In this document: in pieces, positions 1-10,412 of the stretch
How the letters are laid out: each line of letters begins with the position of its first letter
Position numbering within the stretch: the stretch's first letter is position 1
Program-made: the position numbers and the translations under genes
DNA from: Platycnemis pennipes
Taxonomy: Eukaryota; Arthropoda; Insecta; Odonata; Platycnemididae
Length of the DNA stretch: 64,000 nt
Assembly (NCBI GenBank): GCA_933228895.1
Contig: OW121851.1
Location: 124,481,624 to 124,545,623, forward strand
Direction: 5' to 3'
The notes under the pieces: model-generated
The model's input: the letters and a program-made list of their open reading frames with translations, nothing else
Databases searched by the model: none
Told to the model about the DNA's origin: nothing

Positions 1-133
1 AATAAAGCAAAAAAAAATATTATATATTACTACAGAAATACATCCACTTTCAAAGTATTGTTATAAACATCAAATAGGGAGGTTTCCTTAAAAATTTCGC
101 TGTATGGGGGTTCGTTGTATAGAGGTTGTACTG
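1..133 (-). mobile_element. end of a pogo/Tigger-like DNA transposon (partial)
   Basis: Read on the minus strand this begins CAGTACAACCTCTATACAAC, the CAGT start typical of pogo/Tigger terminal repeats. The rest of the element lies before the window. It is absent from the second copy of the segmental duplication, where homology begins just to its right. The class is assigned from the end sequence only. Confidence 0.35.
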
Positions 134-348
134 TTTATGTATTTATTCTCTTTCAAGATTTCATTTTCTTTGAAAGATTTCATGACAATGAGTAAAGGCA
201 CATCATATTCCAATCTCATCTGATAATGCCTAATAATTAGGATTGATATTATCTCACTGAATGTGATTAATAAGAATCTGTGATCAATTATATCTCTCAT
301 GTCAGAGGGTTTTGTTTCTTGAGTACATAATTGATAATATAGAGTTAA

Positions 349-635
349 CCCTTAAGTAGGCGCACCTCAATTTGTGACCTAAGTGGGTGCGTGGGGTTTA
401 ATACCCCATGCGGAATTGTTTATATCTTCACCACATTTGTGTATTTTACACTAGATATTTGCTATTTTGCTATTTTTTACACTAGATATTCAAAGCAGGA
501 TAATTCAACATACGAATCTTTAATTTTTCCTATTGAACTATGAGGTTTCATAGCTTTGAAAGTGATTTATGAGATAAAATATTTCGTTTGCTAAACCCTT
601 GGGGTCTTTAAAGACCCCACGTGCCTACTTAAGGG
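349..635. mobile_element. piggyBac-type MITE with TTAA target duplication
   Basis: The 287 bp insert has 13 bp perfect terminal repeats (CCCTTAAGTAGGC at the left, its reverse complement at the right). TTAA flanks it at 345-348 and 636-639. The matching place in the second duplication copy (about 18127) has a single TTAA, i.e. an empty site. An 18 bp palindrome, GGGGTCTTTAAAGACCCC, lies just inside the right end. TTAA duplication and CCC...GGG ends are the piggyBac signature. It has no coding capacity. Confidence 0.8.
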
Positions 636-639
636 TTAA

Positions 640-1895
640 ATCAATTGCCAAATGAGCTGAAAGTCACCGTCTCTCAGTGTGAGTGAAGTGTTTACAATCA
701 GGTTGCAATTTTACAATCAAATGTTTACAGGCTTTTGATTTTGTTGATTTTTGGACCATTAATGTGTGGCTTATTTTTTATTAAGAATGAGAGAGGAATG
801 CATTGGGCTGATGTATTAGTCTGCTGTCCCTTTTTTTAAGTATACCTACTCCAAGGGCCAATAGACCAGCTGGCTGGCACCATAAGGATTAAGCTGGAAA
901 ACATTGCAATTTATGATTAATTTTCTTTGGCAAGTATGTCTGAATTGGATTAAGGACTAAGTCTTAAATATCTTCATGGATATGGAAGAATGTTAACATT
1001 TAACTCATTGTTTGAAAAATGAAGGATTTTTTTCTTCTTTCGTGGTGTTTGAACTAGTGTAATTTATAAAATTAATTTTTTATTTACGACATTTTTATCG
1101 GGTCCCATCCAATTTCCTATATCTCCAACGTATGTAGAATCCCATATTTACACCATGACTTTTCCGTTTTCCTGCAGTTTGCGTTAGATGCGGGTTAGAA
1201 TGTGATAGATTTAAAAAAAAACAAAATCCCTTCTTTGACATTTAGACATACATACCAGTCTGTATGAAACACTTTTGCTACCTCATTTCGTGCATATACA
1301 CTTAAAAATCTCAAGAGAGAGCAGTGATGTGCTCTGTGTTATGGAAGAATTTGAACTTAGCGGCGGAGTGGGCAGTACACAGCGCCACTAGTGACGGAAA
1401 GATGAAATATTTACAATCGCGTTCCTTTTGCCGGGAAGCATTTCGTACTATGAAATGAATGCGTATAGGATGCAAGTTATAATTTAGTAACACCTGCAGG
1501 AGTGTATTTAAACTGTACCAAAGTTCTTGTTGAATGAAAGAATGAAAATGAATTTTTACCCAGACATTATGGAATGTTAAAAAATACATGAACTGAACTG
1601 GTGGACAATAACTGAGGATTATTTGTCAGAACATCGTGCTGCATTGATTCTATACTTTTACATCATGTTACTACAAAACAAAACTTACTGAAACTTGTTT
1701 AATCACGTGAAAACCACTTCAAATTTATAAAATTATTTTGTTGAGAAATTTTTGAAGTTGGATTACTGCTTACGTTGGCCAACCAGCAAGGTAGCTCAAT
1801 ATTCTCGTGTTGTTTATGTTATCCTTAATTACTCCGGAACATAAATTTTATTTTACTTGGAAATGGAAACAAATTAGAATATTTTCAGATGACTC
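640..1895. other. intron sequence without recognised gene
   Basis: Inferred to be intron upstream of the copy A terminal exon. A 92-codon frame on the minus strand at 1311-1589 recurs in the other duplication copy (about 18748-19035). This follows from the overall duplication and the frame resembles no family I know. It is not called as a gene. Confidence 0.5.
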
Positions 1896-2160
1896 GAGGA
1901 TTTTTGTGTTTTTTCTGCATTGTTTCATCCTACTTGATGACAGTTTTGCTGGCTCTCCAGATGCCATCTTCAGGTCCGTAAGATAGCATCCCATCAAATT
2001 TCCTATACCTTAGTCCCATATATTTCCTATATCTTTGTACTATATATTGCCAGTCAAATTTCATATACTTCAGACCTGAAGATGCCGTCTGGATTGCCTG
2101 CGAAATTGTCGTCCAGTAGAATGAACCAACGTGGAAAAAACCAGAAACCCTTGTATCCTC
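1896..2160. repeat. palindromic foldback element (copy 1)
   Basis: Two inverted arms of about 85 bp, imperfectly paired, include GATGCCATCTTCAGGTC at 1959 and GACCTGAAGATGCCGTC near 2075. The right arm carries a CCTGAAGATG...GCGAAAT pattern like other foldback elements in this window. A second copy lies at about 19337-19601 through the segmental duplication. Confidence 0.45.
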
Positions 2161-2928
2161 TAATTATCGTGGAAACATTAACGGCAACAATAATGTTTTC
2201 AACTTAGACTTAAATAAAAATTGTAGATTCTCATAATGCAACTCGCACTGATATAGCGAAACATCTAAGATTACTGGTCTCTACAATGAATACAATTATG
2301 AAAAATCACGCTGTGATTCAGAAACATGCTAGCTAGTGTAAGCATCGGTCGAAAAAAATAAAATGTCAAGAAGTCATTGTATGTAGGAATACCAACTTGA
2401 CAAGTGGTTTTTAAGTTCTAGATCATCAAATATCGCCATGAATGGCTTCATCATAACTAGAGATGGGACAATCTAATCTTCAAATCCTCTAATCCCTCGA
2501 ATCTTGAAAAAGATTTGAAAAACGAATACTAGAATCTTTGTGCTGTTTTCATCATTCGTATCTTTCGAATCCTAAAATATAAATAAAAATCGAATTCTTT
2601 ATGTAATAACTTAGAACAGATTAGTTTCGACCGATAAAAACGTTCATTACAAATAAGGTTAAACCTCGCTTTTACGTCCCCGCAATTTATGTTTTCCCGC
2701 CATTAAAGGTTTTTCCTTCAAGTCGTAATAATTTTCATATGTCCGCAAATAACATCTTCCCTTTATTTACGCTAGCAAATTTTTGAATGAAGAAATGTTT
2801 CTCGGGCTTGACACCGGTTAATAGGCTCCATTACTCCCTACGTTTCAAAGAGCGACTCGCTCTTCATCATCAGGGCTTCTGAGTGCCGTATTTTATTATT
2901 GCGGTTATATATATATCTTTTGCCCAGG

Positions 2929-3486
2929 TCAGGTGTCTCCTGATTGGCTGAGATGTCGGCTTGAATTTAACGGGCCCGATTGTTGGCCTCCTTGAAAATT
3001 CACCGCCGGGCCGGCCTTCCTCATCTCTCGGATGCAATTTATTACCGGCCTCCAGGTGTTGCTGAGGTTGAAACCAGTGTCTCTATTTAAGTTATTATTT
3101 TCCAGATGGATCTCAATGGCCTCGTTAGTGAGTCTATCCCAATAGAAATTTGATCGGCAAAGTAATTTTGCCTTATCCCACTGTATTGCGTGGTCTCTTT
3201 TTATGCTCTGCTCCGCAACAGCTGATTTATCCATTTGGGCTAGTCGGAAGTGTCTTCGGTGTTCCTTCAACCTTTGCTCGATGGTACCACCGGTCTCTCC
3301 CACATACACCATACCACATTCGCAGGGAATTTTGTATACCCCTGGAGTCTTCAGTCCGATGGGATCCTTGGCCTTCACCAACCAGTCCCTAATCTTAGAT
3401 TGAGGTAGGTGGATCGTTTCAATATCAAAGCAACGAAGGATTCGTTCGATCTTTCCCGAGATCAGCGATGTTCTTCTTTGCGTCAA
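2929..3486 (-). pseudogene. PLE GIY-YIG endonuclease domain
   Basis: The 185-codon frame contains GVYKIPCECGMVYVGETGG, the GIY-YIG nuclease core with the cysteine pair typical of Penelope-like endonucleases. It is followed by IEQRLKEHRRH (catalytic arginine and the H-rich helix) and a C-terminal NxxLNRDTGF...W segment. In an intact PLE this domain follows the RT in one polyprotein. Here it is in a different frame from the RT piece, so the element is dead. The last about 30 residues past the tryptophan are probably not native coding. Confidence 0.88.
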
Positions 3487-3487
3487 A

Positions 3488-3797
3488 AGACCTTTTTAGG
3501 GCCATCGAAATATGCCATCTGCTGTATCCATTTTGTTGGAGGGTCTTCTTTAAATGTTTTAATTCCGACGAAATGCTCTCGTCGTCTGCAATTGATTTGG
3601 CTCTGTGGAACAGTGTCACTAATACTGCGCCTCTTTGTGACGGGTGATGGTGACTATGACTGTTCAGGTAGAGGTCGGTGTGAGTTGGCTTACGATATAC
3701 GCTGTGCCCTAAACTTACATCCCTTTTTCTACGTATTAGGATGTGTAGGAAAGGAAGCTGACCGTTTTTCTCCTTTTCCATGGTGAACTTGATATTC
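3488..3797 (-). pseudogene. PLE reverse transcriptase C-terminal fragment
   Basis: The frame reads through the segment that follows the catalytic core in Penelope-type RTs: FTMEKEKNGQLPFLHILI, then a VYRKPTHTDLYLN motif and a SHHHPSQRGAV stretch. All are characteristic of this family. The YADD catalytic motif is upstream and missing through truncation. The frame continues past the insertion edge into the target duplication, so residues upstream of the FTMEKE stretch are target-derived. It stops shortly after the FDAKK residues because a small deletion or frameshift separates it from the endonuclease frame. Confidence 0.82.
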
Positions 3798-5435
3798 ATT
3801 TTTGAATGGTTCGCCATTTGCGTTTCACGAGACGATTTTGCCGTGAATGTCGTCCTGGTTGCATAACTGGTGGATGGACTCAACACTCCGTGAAAGACAA
3901 AGTAAAAACTCATGCAATAAGTTACCACTATGAAAGATAAGTAAAATTTTCTCAGATGTACCACCAGTTATCGTGACCTCAGTCATCTGTGGAATTGTAA
4001 TGCCGCGGGAAATTACAGTACCTACACGTTCGTAATTTTTGTCACGATTGTGGTCCGGGTTGCATAACTCGCGGATCGGCTGATGCTATCGCATAGGTGA
4101 TGAAATTTTTTTAATTTAAGAAGTGTATGCTTTTCAGCATTTGCGGGCTTCTCTTTCTTTTTTGGATAGGTATTAATACAGATTTTAAAAAATCCTCCAG
4201 CCAAACTTCATCCTCATACATCCTGCGAACAAACCAGTAAAATCATCACGTTCTTCTCAACCTCGATTCTTAAGTAGCTTTGATAGGATAACATTATAGT
4301 CTCTAACACCTTCTTTTCTCATAATGTTTACCCTAACTTACTAGCATGGCTGGACTTCTGGTGCCAGTTCATCCTTATCTATATCCTTCTCTTCTATTCC
4401 CAAGTTCCCTTGCCTATCGTTAGTGCCATGCAGTTCTTGTCTCGTATTCATTACCATTATTGCTGAATCTCTTGTAAGTTCTATCAGCAGCTCTCCTGAC
4501 TTAACATTAATGCACAGTATCGTATTCTACTTCTTGCTGCTGAATAACCTTCTAACCTTTGAGTACAGGGCGCCTATTTCTCTCTCCCTCTCTCTGGAAC
4601 CTCTCAACCTATTTACATTGACCTTTTTGCCACTTTTCTCTCACACTCTTCATACCCCTCCTAAGTCTCTTGCTTGTTTCCTTAAATTTTATTTCGCCTT
4701 GCTGTGTTTAAATCTTTCTATTTCCATCATTACTCCATAGTTTGTGCCAACACCCAATGTGTCTTGACCACTCTTGTGTCTACTGCACCATACTGCTTGC
4801 TTTTCTGCATCTTTCCTCATACACCTGTAAACTAATTCCTGATATTCTCTCCGATTTACAACTACAATTTTTTCACACTGTTCCTAATCTTGGCCCAACC
4901 ATATGTAATCTAGTTAATATATTTCCCCGTGTCCCCCTGCATACAATGCAATACAATGTTTAACACATGAGGAATTGTCTCCTGCAAGCAGCTCGTCTAT
5001 CACTGTGAATGAGTCTTGAAGACGCGACAATATTGGAAAAAAGATATCGTTTTTAAACATGCAATTCAGTATCAGTTTAATAACTTTTTGGAAACATATC
5101 ATCGCTATGCCTCCTAGAACTTTCACATGCTTTCATTTCATGCAAAAAATTTTGTGTGTCATGTTTATTACAAATGTATGTTAGCTCTTCAAATCTTATT
5201 TGTATTATTGCAATAAAGAGTTGTATTTTTGAAAACTATTCTTAAATTTGTTTTTCATTGAATGCAGCTGCTAAAGTCTTTTCTTCTCTGTTATTATCAA
5301 CTTTTTATGTAGGATTTGAGAGATTCAAGAACCTCTTAGGATTCGGATTCGGGTTCGGATTCGAGAAAATTTAGGATTCGTCCCACCTCTAGTCATAACC
5401 AAAAAGGCATTGCACAATGTACTACTCTTTTTCAG

Positions 5436-5666
5436 GAGCAACCTCTCAAAAGAAGTCAAGAGGCTCATAAGTTTCCTGATTGGGAGCTTGAAAAGAATGA
5501 ACAATCCTCTGAGGAAGGCAGTGCAGTCTCTAGTGATGGGTTGATTGATACACATGAAAATTCACTTATGGAATTCGATGATATTAACAAAGGAAGCACT
5601 CCCATTGTGCCTTGTGAAAAGGACATGAAACCCAGTTCTCATGGGAAAGAGGTGACAATGATTTGA
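5436..5666 (+). CDS. WRN: terminal exon of upstream WRN-like copy A
   Basis: This 231 nt exon starts in phase 0 after a CTCTTTTTCAG acceptor and ends at a TGA. It encodes 76 residues that are acidic and serine-rich with no known domain. It is the counterpart of 21868-22098 in module B. Five base differences separate the two, and four of them change the residue (K/E, E/V, S/A, K/E), so the exon looks weakly constrained. The rest of copy A lies before the window. Identity as a WRN tail rests on position and on homology to the last exon of module C (47790). Confidence 0.6.
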   Translation, partial: EQPLKRSQEAHKFPDWELEKNEQSSEEGSAVSSDGLIDTHENSLMEFDDINKGSTPIVPCEKDMKPSSHGKEVTMI

Positions 5667-5867
5667 GTTTTGAGGTTTTTAGAAAATAAAATGGAAATGA
5701 GAAGTCAAAGTTATTATTTGTGGATTCCTTGATAAAATATTATGATAACCATACAGTGACATCATATTGGCTTTGGTCAGATGCACTACTCTGATTCATT
5801 AACTAATGCATGTGTACATAACAATCAAATTACTTTAACTCTTCTTTTTATGAACTATAATGACAGT

Positions 5868-5986
5868 TCAAAGCTGGCAAACTAGCCACAAAAACCATAA
5901 TGGCATTACCCACTGAAACTACACAATATCAGAAATTCCAGTGGGTAATGCTGTTGAGGTTTTCACGGTTAGTTTGTGAGCTTTGA
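5868..5986. mobile_element. palindromic MITE (copy 1)
   Basis: The inverted arms begin TCAAAGCTGGCAAACTAGCC at the left and end with the complementary AGTTTGTGAGCTTTGA at the right, about 50 bp each. They share the GGCATTACCCACTG block. The same family appears at 22300-22418 and in altered form at 30647 and 42050. It is non-coding. Confidence 0.6.
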
Positions 5987-6147
5987 ATTTGTTACAAGGA
6001 AGCACCCTACTGTTTCAATGTTGGCTTTAATATTGTGGACAGTGGCATCATGTGCATGACTATGGCTGCTGTGCGACATAATATGTCCATCAGTTCAGCA
6101 ATATATTGTTTCTTTTAAGCCCCTAATTTCCATAACGAAAAAGGATG

Positions 6148-6257
6148 TCTTGGTTGTTCAAGTGGTAGAGCACCTGGCGGGATATCAGGGGTCTGAGTTT
6201 GATTCCTGGTCTGGGTGAATGAACTTTTTTCTTTGTGGAATTTCTGCTATTATATAA
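6148..6257 (+). mobile_element. tRNA-derived SINE fragment (copy 1)
   Basis: It contains a polymerase III A-box-like AGTGGTAGAGCACC and a B-box-like GTTTGATTCCTGG at tRNA spacing. A CTTTGTGGAATTTCTGCTAT tail follows, which is shared with the composite elements at 30647 and 42050. It does not fold as a complete tRNA. The second copy is at about 22579-22690. Confidence 0.5.
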
Positions 6258-6332
6258 TGTAACCATCAATACCTGTTGGCTGTTTAGAGAAGTAGTCTTC
6301 ACATTGGCACTTTTATTTTTATTTCCATGATA

Positions 6333-7874
6333 CAGTTAAGCACCCTTAATTCAGGAATCCCTTATCTGGGAACACCCATAATCTGGCAATTTTGCCCTTA
6401 CCAACTGCCCGGTACTTGGTGGAAAATGCCTAAACATGCTTCATAACCTGCCGAGATATCCCATTCTTAACGTTAATTTTCCCATTCCGAGAATCAGAAT
6501 AACTTAAACGTATTAATTTCTGGTACTTCATGTATACTGAAATAATTCTGCAACTTGAACTAAACATATAAATTTGAAGACATCGCCGACATGGACTACG
6601 ACTAATTTACAGATCGGCCACTTTCAATGACACGTGCATTTTTGATTGACTACTAGGCGTAATTTGATAAAATTATTTGTTATCTGCTTATGATTCTCCC
6701 AAATCATGTCCCATCTAGTTGTGAAAAAGCTTGATACCGTTGCATCAGTAAAGCGCTTGTCTGAAACATACTGAGTGGGATCTTCAACAATATAGCACAT
6801 TAAGAAGCTGAAAGAGAAAATACTCAAAATTTTACTGTTAAAGTGACACGAAGAAATGGTTGACAGAGAAAAATTATGAAAGTAGATTTAAGTGCTGATT
6901 TAGATCATGTGGTTTCAATTGTGTCAAAGTGAAGGGCTTAGTATTTCTGGCCAACTGCTAATGGAGCAGGATAAACTATTTCAGAAACAGACGTGATCAA
7001 TCTAGAAGACGTGATGTGGGAAATTTCGCGTGCATGGAATAGTATTTTACAGTCAGTTCTATAACATGCGTGGTTTAAATTGTGGCCTGCTTTAAGGTTT
7101 GACGTAGATGAAATAAGTGGGGATTTAAAAAATTTCATGTTTCTGAGGATAAAAATATGATGATGGAGTTTGCAAACGCCATCCATAATCCTGAATTAAA
7201 GGAAATGGAATTGGTAAATTTAGAGGAAAGGATAGTCAGCGGCCATGATACTCACGCCACACAACATTTCGCAGATGATGAAATCCTTGAAATGGTAATT
7301 AATAACAATAAATCTGAGTGGGGATGAAGATGATGAGCCTGAAATTGTTGAAGGAAGACTACCATTGATGGTTGTCTTTGAACAGTCATCCAGTCCGATC
7401 GCCTGCGACATAGTGATGGGTGGCTGTGTAGACGACACCCACGCATTGACTTCGCGCTGAATCAGCTGATAACAAACCAAGCACGGTAGGAAGTATGTTG
7501 CGCAAAGTAATGCATAAGAAATATCAAATTTTATACACCTTTTATAGTAATAATATTGCTTTTAAATGTGCAGCAAAATGATGCACACGATGCTTAGATT
7601 CCGTTATTTTCACACACTGCGCAACTTCGATACTTTTAAGTAATAACTTTGCGAATTAAGAAACCATTTATTTCTGATTATTCTTAGTGACTTTTTTAAA
7701 TAATGTTCATTAAATGGAAAATGAATGTATTTTGTGAAAATAATTGACTCCTTTCAATGGAAACACCCGGATGTCAAAAATAGACCAGTTGCCATGCATG
7801 ACCCATAGTCCGGCAAAATCCTTAATCTGGCATCACTTCGGTCCCGACTGTGCCGGATTAAAGATGCTTGACAG
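6333..7874. mobile_element. decayed pogo/Tigger-like element (copy 1)
   Basis: TA flanks both ends. The left end is CAGTTAAGCACCC and the right end is its degenerate complement (...GGATTAAAGATGCTTGACAG). The interior carries the same transposase fragments as the better preserved copy at 22765-24387, with an internal deletion near 6705. It lies between the copy A terminal exon and the first HRDC exon of module B. Confidence 0.7.
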
Positions 7875-8513
7875 TACTGTTTTTTGTTAAAACTTTTCTA
7901 TCTCTTGAGGGTAATATCTTAAACTTAAAGTTGAAACTTACTTTTCCAAATTTTATTTTGTGCTTCAATGGCATCTTAATATTTTTTTAGTGTTCTGTTT
8001 TGGAATGTGTTCATGTGTATAAAATACTTTGTGTTCTATTGCATCCAAATATGTATGCTTTTTGAAACATGGTGTCCATCCTCCTAATACATCCTACCCC
8101 TCTTTATCACACTGGTAAGCCTATTCTTCTCTACCCTCTTCTTGTATGTAACAATTTAAATTCCACCATGGCTTCCAAAAATACTCTCATTTCATGATAC
8201 CTGCACTCACAGTCTTACATTGTTATTAAGAATAAACTTTCAATAATATTTTCTTGACTTGATTATCAAGATCCCTGTCACCAGCTCTCATTTATTAGTA
8301 AACACGGCTGTCAAAAAGGAATTCCTTCTGATGTTGCAAGAGTTGTGATCAATATTGCCTGAGATACCATTCTTCCTTTCATCTTGGTTATGCATAGGCA
8401 AAGCAGTCTAGTCAATATTGATAACATGTATTTTTTATGATGAAGTAGGTTGAATGATTGATTTTGGGTACTAGTAATTCAAGGCTAATTTGAGATTTTT
8501 ATCCTTGTTCTAG
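7875..8513. other. interval before first HRDC exon of module B
   Basis: AT-rich sequence with no recognised gene or mobile element. If module B is an independent gene, its promoter and first exon would have to lie here or within the preceding transposon remnants. I see no convincing initiator, TATA box or start codon linked to the HRDC frame. The same interval recurs before module C (24388-25034). Confidence 0.4.
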
Positions 8514-8655
8514 CATGAACTTTATGCAGAATTGATTGAGCTCAGAAATCACTTGGCTGTATTAAACAACTGCATACCTCATGTAGTTGCCAGTGATAAA
8601 TCCCTTGTGAGTATGTCCAAGTTTTGCCCTTCAACATGTGGAAACCTTAGAAGAG
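8514..8655 (+). CDS. WRN: WRN-like module B exon 1, HRDC domain part 1
   Basis: This 142 nt exon runs from CTAG acceptor to GTATGT donor, phase 0 in and phase 1 out. It encodes HELYAELIELRNHLAVLNN, then a helix matching the start of the WRN HRDC domain. HRDC is a helicase-and-RNaseD C-terminal nucleic-acid-binding fold. The corresponding human segment lies after the RQC domain. Against the module C exon there are five base differences: four silent and one T/S change, which suggests constraint. With exons at 9767, 10270, 17425 and 21868 it forms a 352-codon frame (stop included) of C-terminal WRN sequence. No ATG in this exon looks like a start. Confidence 0.8.
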
Positions 8656-9540
8656 GTATGTTTCTGGTTTCTTATGTCCTAAGTTTCGTACTTTATTACA
8701 ATGCCATTACAATCATGGGCAGATTATTATCATACAAGCAGGCACTTAAAAGAGGAGATTATCAGAAATTTCATGTCAAATTATAAGTCAACAAAGTAAA
8801 CATAAAAATAGTATAAGTCTGCATTAGTGAAAGTGATTGGAAAAGTATTTTACTACAGAACTAAAATTTTAGAGCGTTACGTTAACTTTATAATCTATTT
8901 TTGAGTGATGTATTTGTAGATCTAGTTTAAGTGATATAGGTAATTACAAAAAAGTGAGTGTTCACATTCAAGGGTGAAAATTCAGGATGATAAAATTTTC
9001 GATTCAATCACTGAAAGGTAAATTTTAAGCAGTGCTAAGTATCAAACTTCATCACCTGCAGTAGACTAGCCCACTCCTTTATTCCTCCTCCTCTCCTATT
9101 GTTGGCTTGCATGAGTTCGGCAGATGCAGGCTATCAGCATGACATTCTACTTTTTTCCTCATGAATCTGGACCAATGGAGAAAAAAACTGATACTTGTAT
9201 TTCTTTATTTTGCTTTTAATTGCATGAAAAAATGTCTTATTTCATTATCTGAATTACACAACCTCTCCCTATAAGACAACTTACACAAATTCAATTTTAA
9301 AGGCAAATAATAATAAGATGTTACAAAATTAAAAGTTTAGCAGCTTGCCTTAAGAAGGAAAATGCTTTTTTCCTTCTTAAAAATGGAATCCACAGTTATT
9401 CCATAAATGGATTCTTCGACCACATTAAATTTTAAAATTGAAAGCGTTCAAGGATTTGGTTTACAACAGCAAAACATAATGGAAAATGTTTAATGTAAAC
9501 CCATGCTGAATTAATTTAAGGTTTTTGATTATGTTTATTA

Positions 9541-9650
9541 TTTAATATTCCTTATTTTAAGGGGTTTAAAAAAGGTTTATATTGGTTGTGTGTGATCCAA
9601 ACCAACCTTCGGGTTGAATCACTGAGTGAGTGAGTGAGTGTGATTTTTCT
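9541..9650 (+). mobile_element. SINE 3' tail with (GAGT)n repeat
   Basis: The segment CTTCGGGTTGAATCACTGAG followed by repeated GAGT matches the tail of the SINE at 58769-59035. It marks the place where copy 1 of the segmental duplication loses homology to copy 2. Confidence 0.5.
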
Positions 9651-9766
9651 AGTGTGTAGCGAAATTTTATCCTGCTATCATTGAAGTCTATTTATTAAAA
9701 ATGTAGTTTAATGCAAGCAAATTGTTTGAAATTTCTAAAATATAAGATGTCTAAATGTACTTTCAG

Positions 9767-10016
9767 TGGATGGTTTCAATGAGGCAAAGATTAGGAAATT
9801 TGGAGGTGCTTTAGTGGATAAGGTCATTAATTTCTGCAAGCATAATGGCCTTAAACTGGACAACTTTCCTCCGGATAAGTGTGGCATTAGTTCCAAGGAG
9901 AAGGATAGATCAGAAGATGACAGTTTTAAATTGGCCAGTTTGAGTGATACTGTCAGGGAAACTTATGTAGCCTTTCAGATGAATGGGAAGAGTGTGAAAG
10001 AAATAGCTGAGGAAAG
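9767..10016 (+). CDS. WRN: WRN-like module B exon 2, HRDC part 2 and start of HTH
   Basis: This 250 nt exon follows a TTTCAG acceptor and ends at AAAG|GTTGGT, phase 1 in and phase 2 out. It encodes VDGFNEAKIRKFGGALVDKV, the second half of the HRDC fold (human WRN has IDGVSEGKAAML here). A charged linker follows, then LSDTVRETYVAFQMNGKS and IAEER, the first helices of the WRN C-terminal helix-turn-helix (HTH_40 type). The module C counterpart at 36354 has identical length and phases but clearly diverged residues, so this part of the duplication is old. Confidence 0.85.
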
Positions 10017-10269
10017 GTTGGTTAAACATATTTTGAGTTATGAAATGTATCATTGGTACCCATGAGTTTGCGAACAGTGATGGAATGTCTCCCATTAGTC
10101 ATTATTATTCATAGCTGTATTTAAATTATAGCCAAATATTCTGCCTAATGTTGAATCCAATGCCAATCTATATTAAATTGATTTATTTGTTTGCCATGAG
10201 GTTGAAATAAGTATGTGGTGCATTTGAATTTCCTGTTTGTCTTATATTTTTTTCCATGTATAACTCCAG

Positions 10270-10412
10270 GGGACTGCAAGAGTCAACTTTGGATATTCAT
10301 ATATCTGAAGTTATTAAGAGGGGAATGCAAATAGACTTAAATCGTCTTGGTTATACTGAGGACACTTATAAAACTATTGAAAACATTGTTAATTCTCCTC
10401 CAATCAATGGAG
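10270..10412 (+). CDS. WRN: WRN-like module B exon 3, helix-turn-helix
   Basis: The 143 nt exon has a strong GTAAGT donor, phase 2 in and phase 1 out. With the preceding exon it completes R-GLQESTLDIHISEVIKRG, then a DLNRLGYTEDTYKTIENI stretch and NSPPINGG. These align with the human WRN segment that includes MTIGMHLSQAVKAG, DLERAGLTPE and RNPPVNS. The domain is a C-terminal winged/helix-turn-helix found in WRN-family RecQ proteins. Its exact role is less studied than that of the helicase core. Confidence 0.85.

Larger units (their letters stand above)
2790..3797 (-). mobile_element. 5'-truncated Penelope-like retroelement (PLE)
   Basis: This 1008 bp insert is flanked by an 11 bp duplication, ATTTTTGAATG, at 2779-2789 and 3798-3808. 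The other segmental copy has one uninterrupted target at about 20220-20230. The minus strand encodes the end of a PLE reverse transcriptase followed by a GIY-YIG endonuclease. The element is truncated on its 5' side, and its 3' tail (2790-2930) contains a hammerhead-like core. It inserted after, or was never in the other partner of, the segmental duplication. Confidence 0.88.
2458..5391. mobile_element. hAT-like DNA element in WRN-like intron 5 (copy 1)
   Basis: The ends are TAGAGATGGGAC at the left and GTCCCACCTCTA at the right, with GATTCGAATC-rich subterminal sequence at both sides. It is flanked by an 8 bp target duplication (ATCATAAC/GTCATAAC here, perfect GTCATAAC in the other copy). 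The 8 bp duplication and terminal repeats indicate the hAT superfamily. No transposase frame survives. Inside are a fragment of a pogo-like element related to 39004-40442 in opposite orientation, and the Penelope-like insertion. The right end lies 44 bp before the terminal exon. Confidence 0.7.
137..9559 (+). repeat. segmental duplication, copy 1
   Basis: Nearly colinear with 17917-26062. It contains the last part of WRN-like intron 5, the terminal exon, the intergenic interval, the first HRDC exon and part of the following intron. Most lines match almost base for base. The main length differences are insertions present only here: a 287 bp MITE at 349-635 and a 1008 bp Penelope-like element at 2790-3797. 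Smaller indels occur in the Tigger remnant. Right of 9559 this copy runs into a SINE tail and homology stops. Confidence 0.9.

Noticed and set aside
1311..1589. 92-codon minus-strand frame present in both duplication copies (also 18748-19035)
   Set aside because: Its preservation is explained by the recent duplication. It has no family resemblance or splice context.
3150..3786. Plus-strand open frames over the Penelope-like element
   Set aside because: They are opposite-strand shadows of the GIY-YIG and RT frames, which carry clear family motifs.
4423..4963. Hydrophobic Ser/Leu-rich plus-strand frames and their duplicate at 21156, plus the inverse at 39266
   Set aside because: They lie in a non-autonomous pogo-like repeat. 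Similarity among copies reflects the repeat, not a protein.
5685..5690. AATAAA just after the copy A stop (and 22117-22122 in B) as a poly(A) signal
   Set aside because: It lies only about 20 nt from the stop and aligns to coding sequence of the module C exon. It is probably incidental, though not excluded.
6148..6257. Possible tRNA genes here and at 22579, 32580, 46965, 58769 and 63745
   Set aside because: A- and B-boxes are present, but no complete acceptor stem or cloverleaf can be drawn. Shared non-tRNA bodies show they are SINEs.
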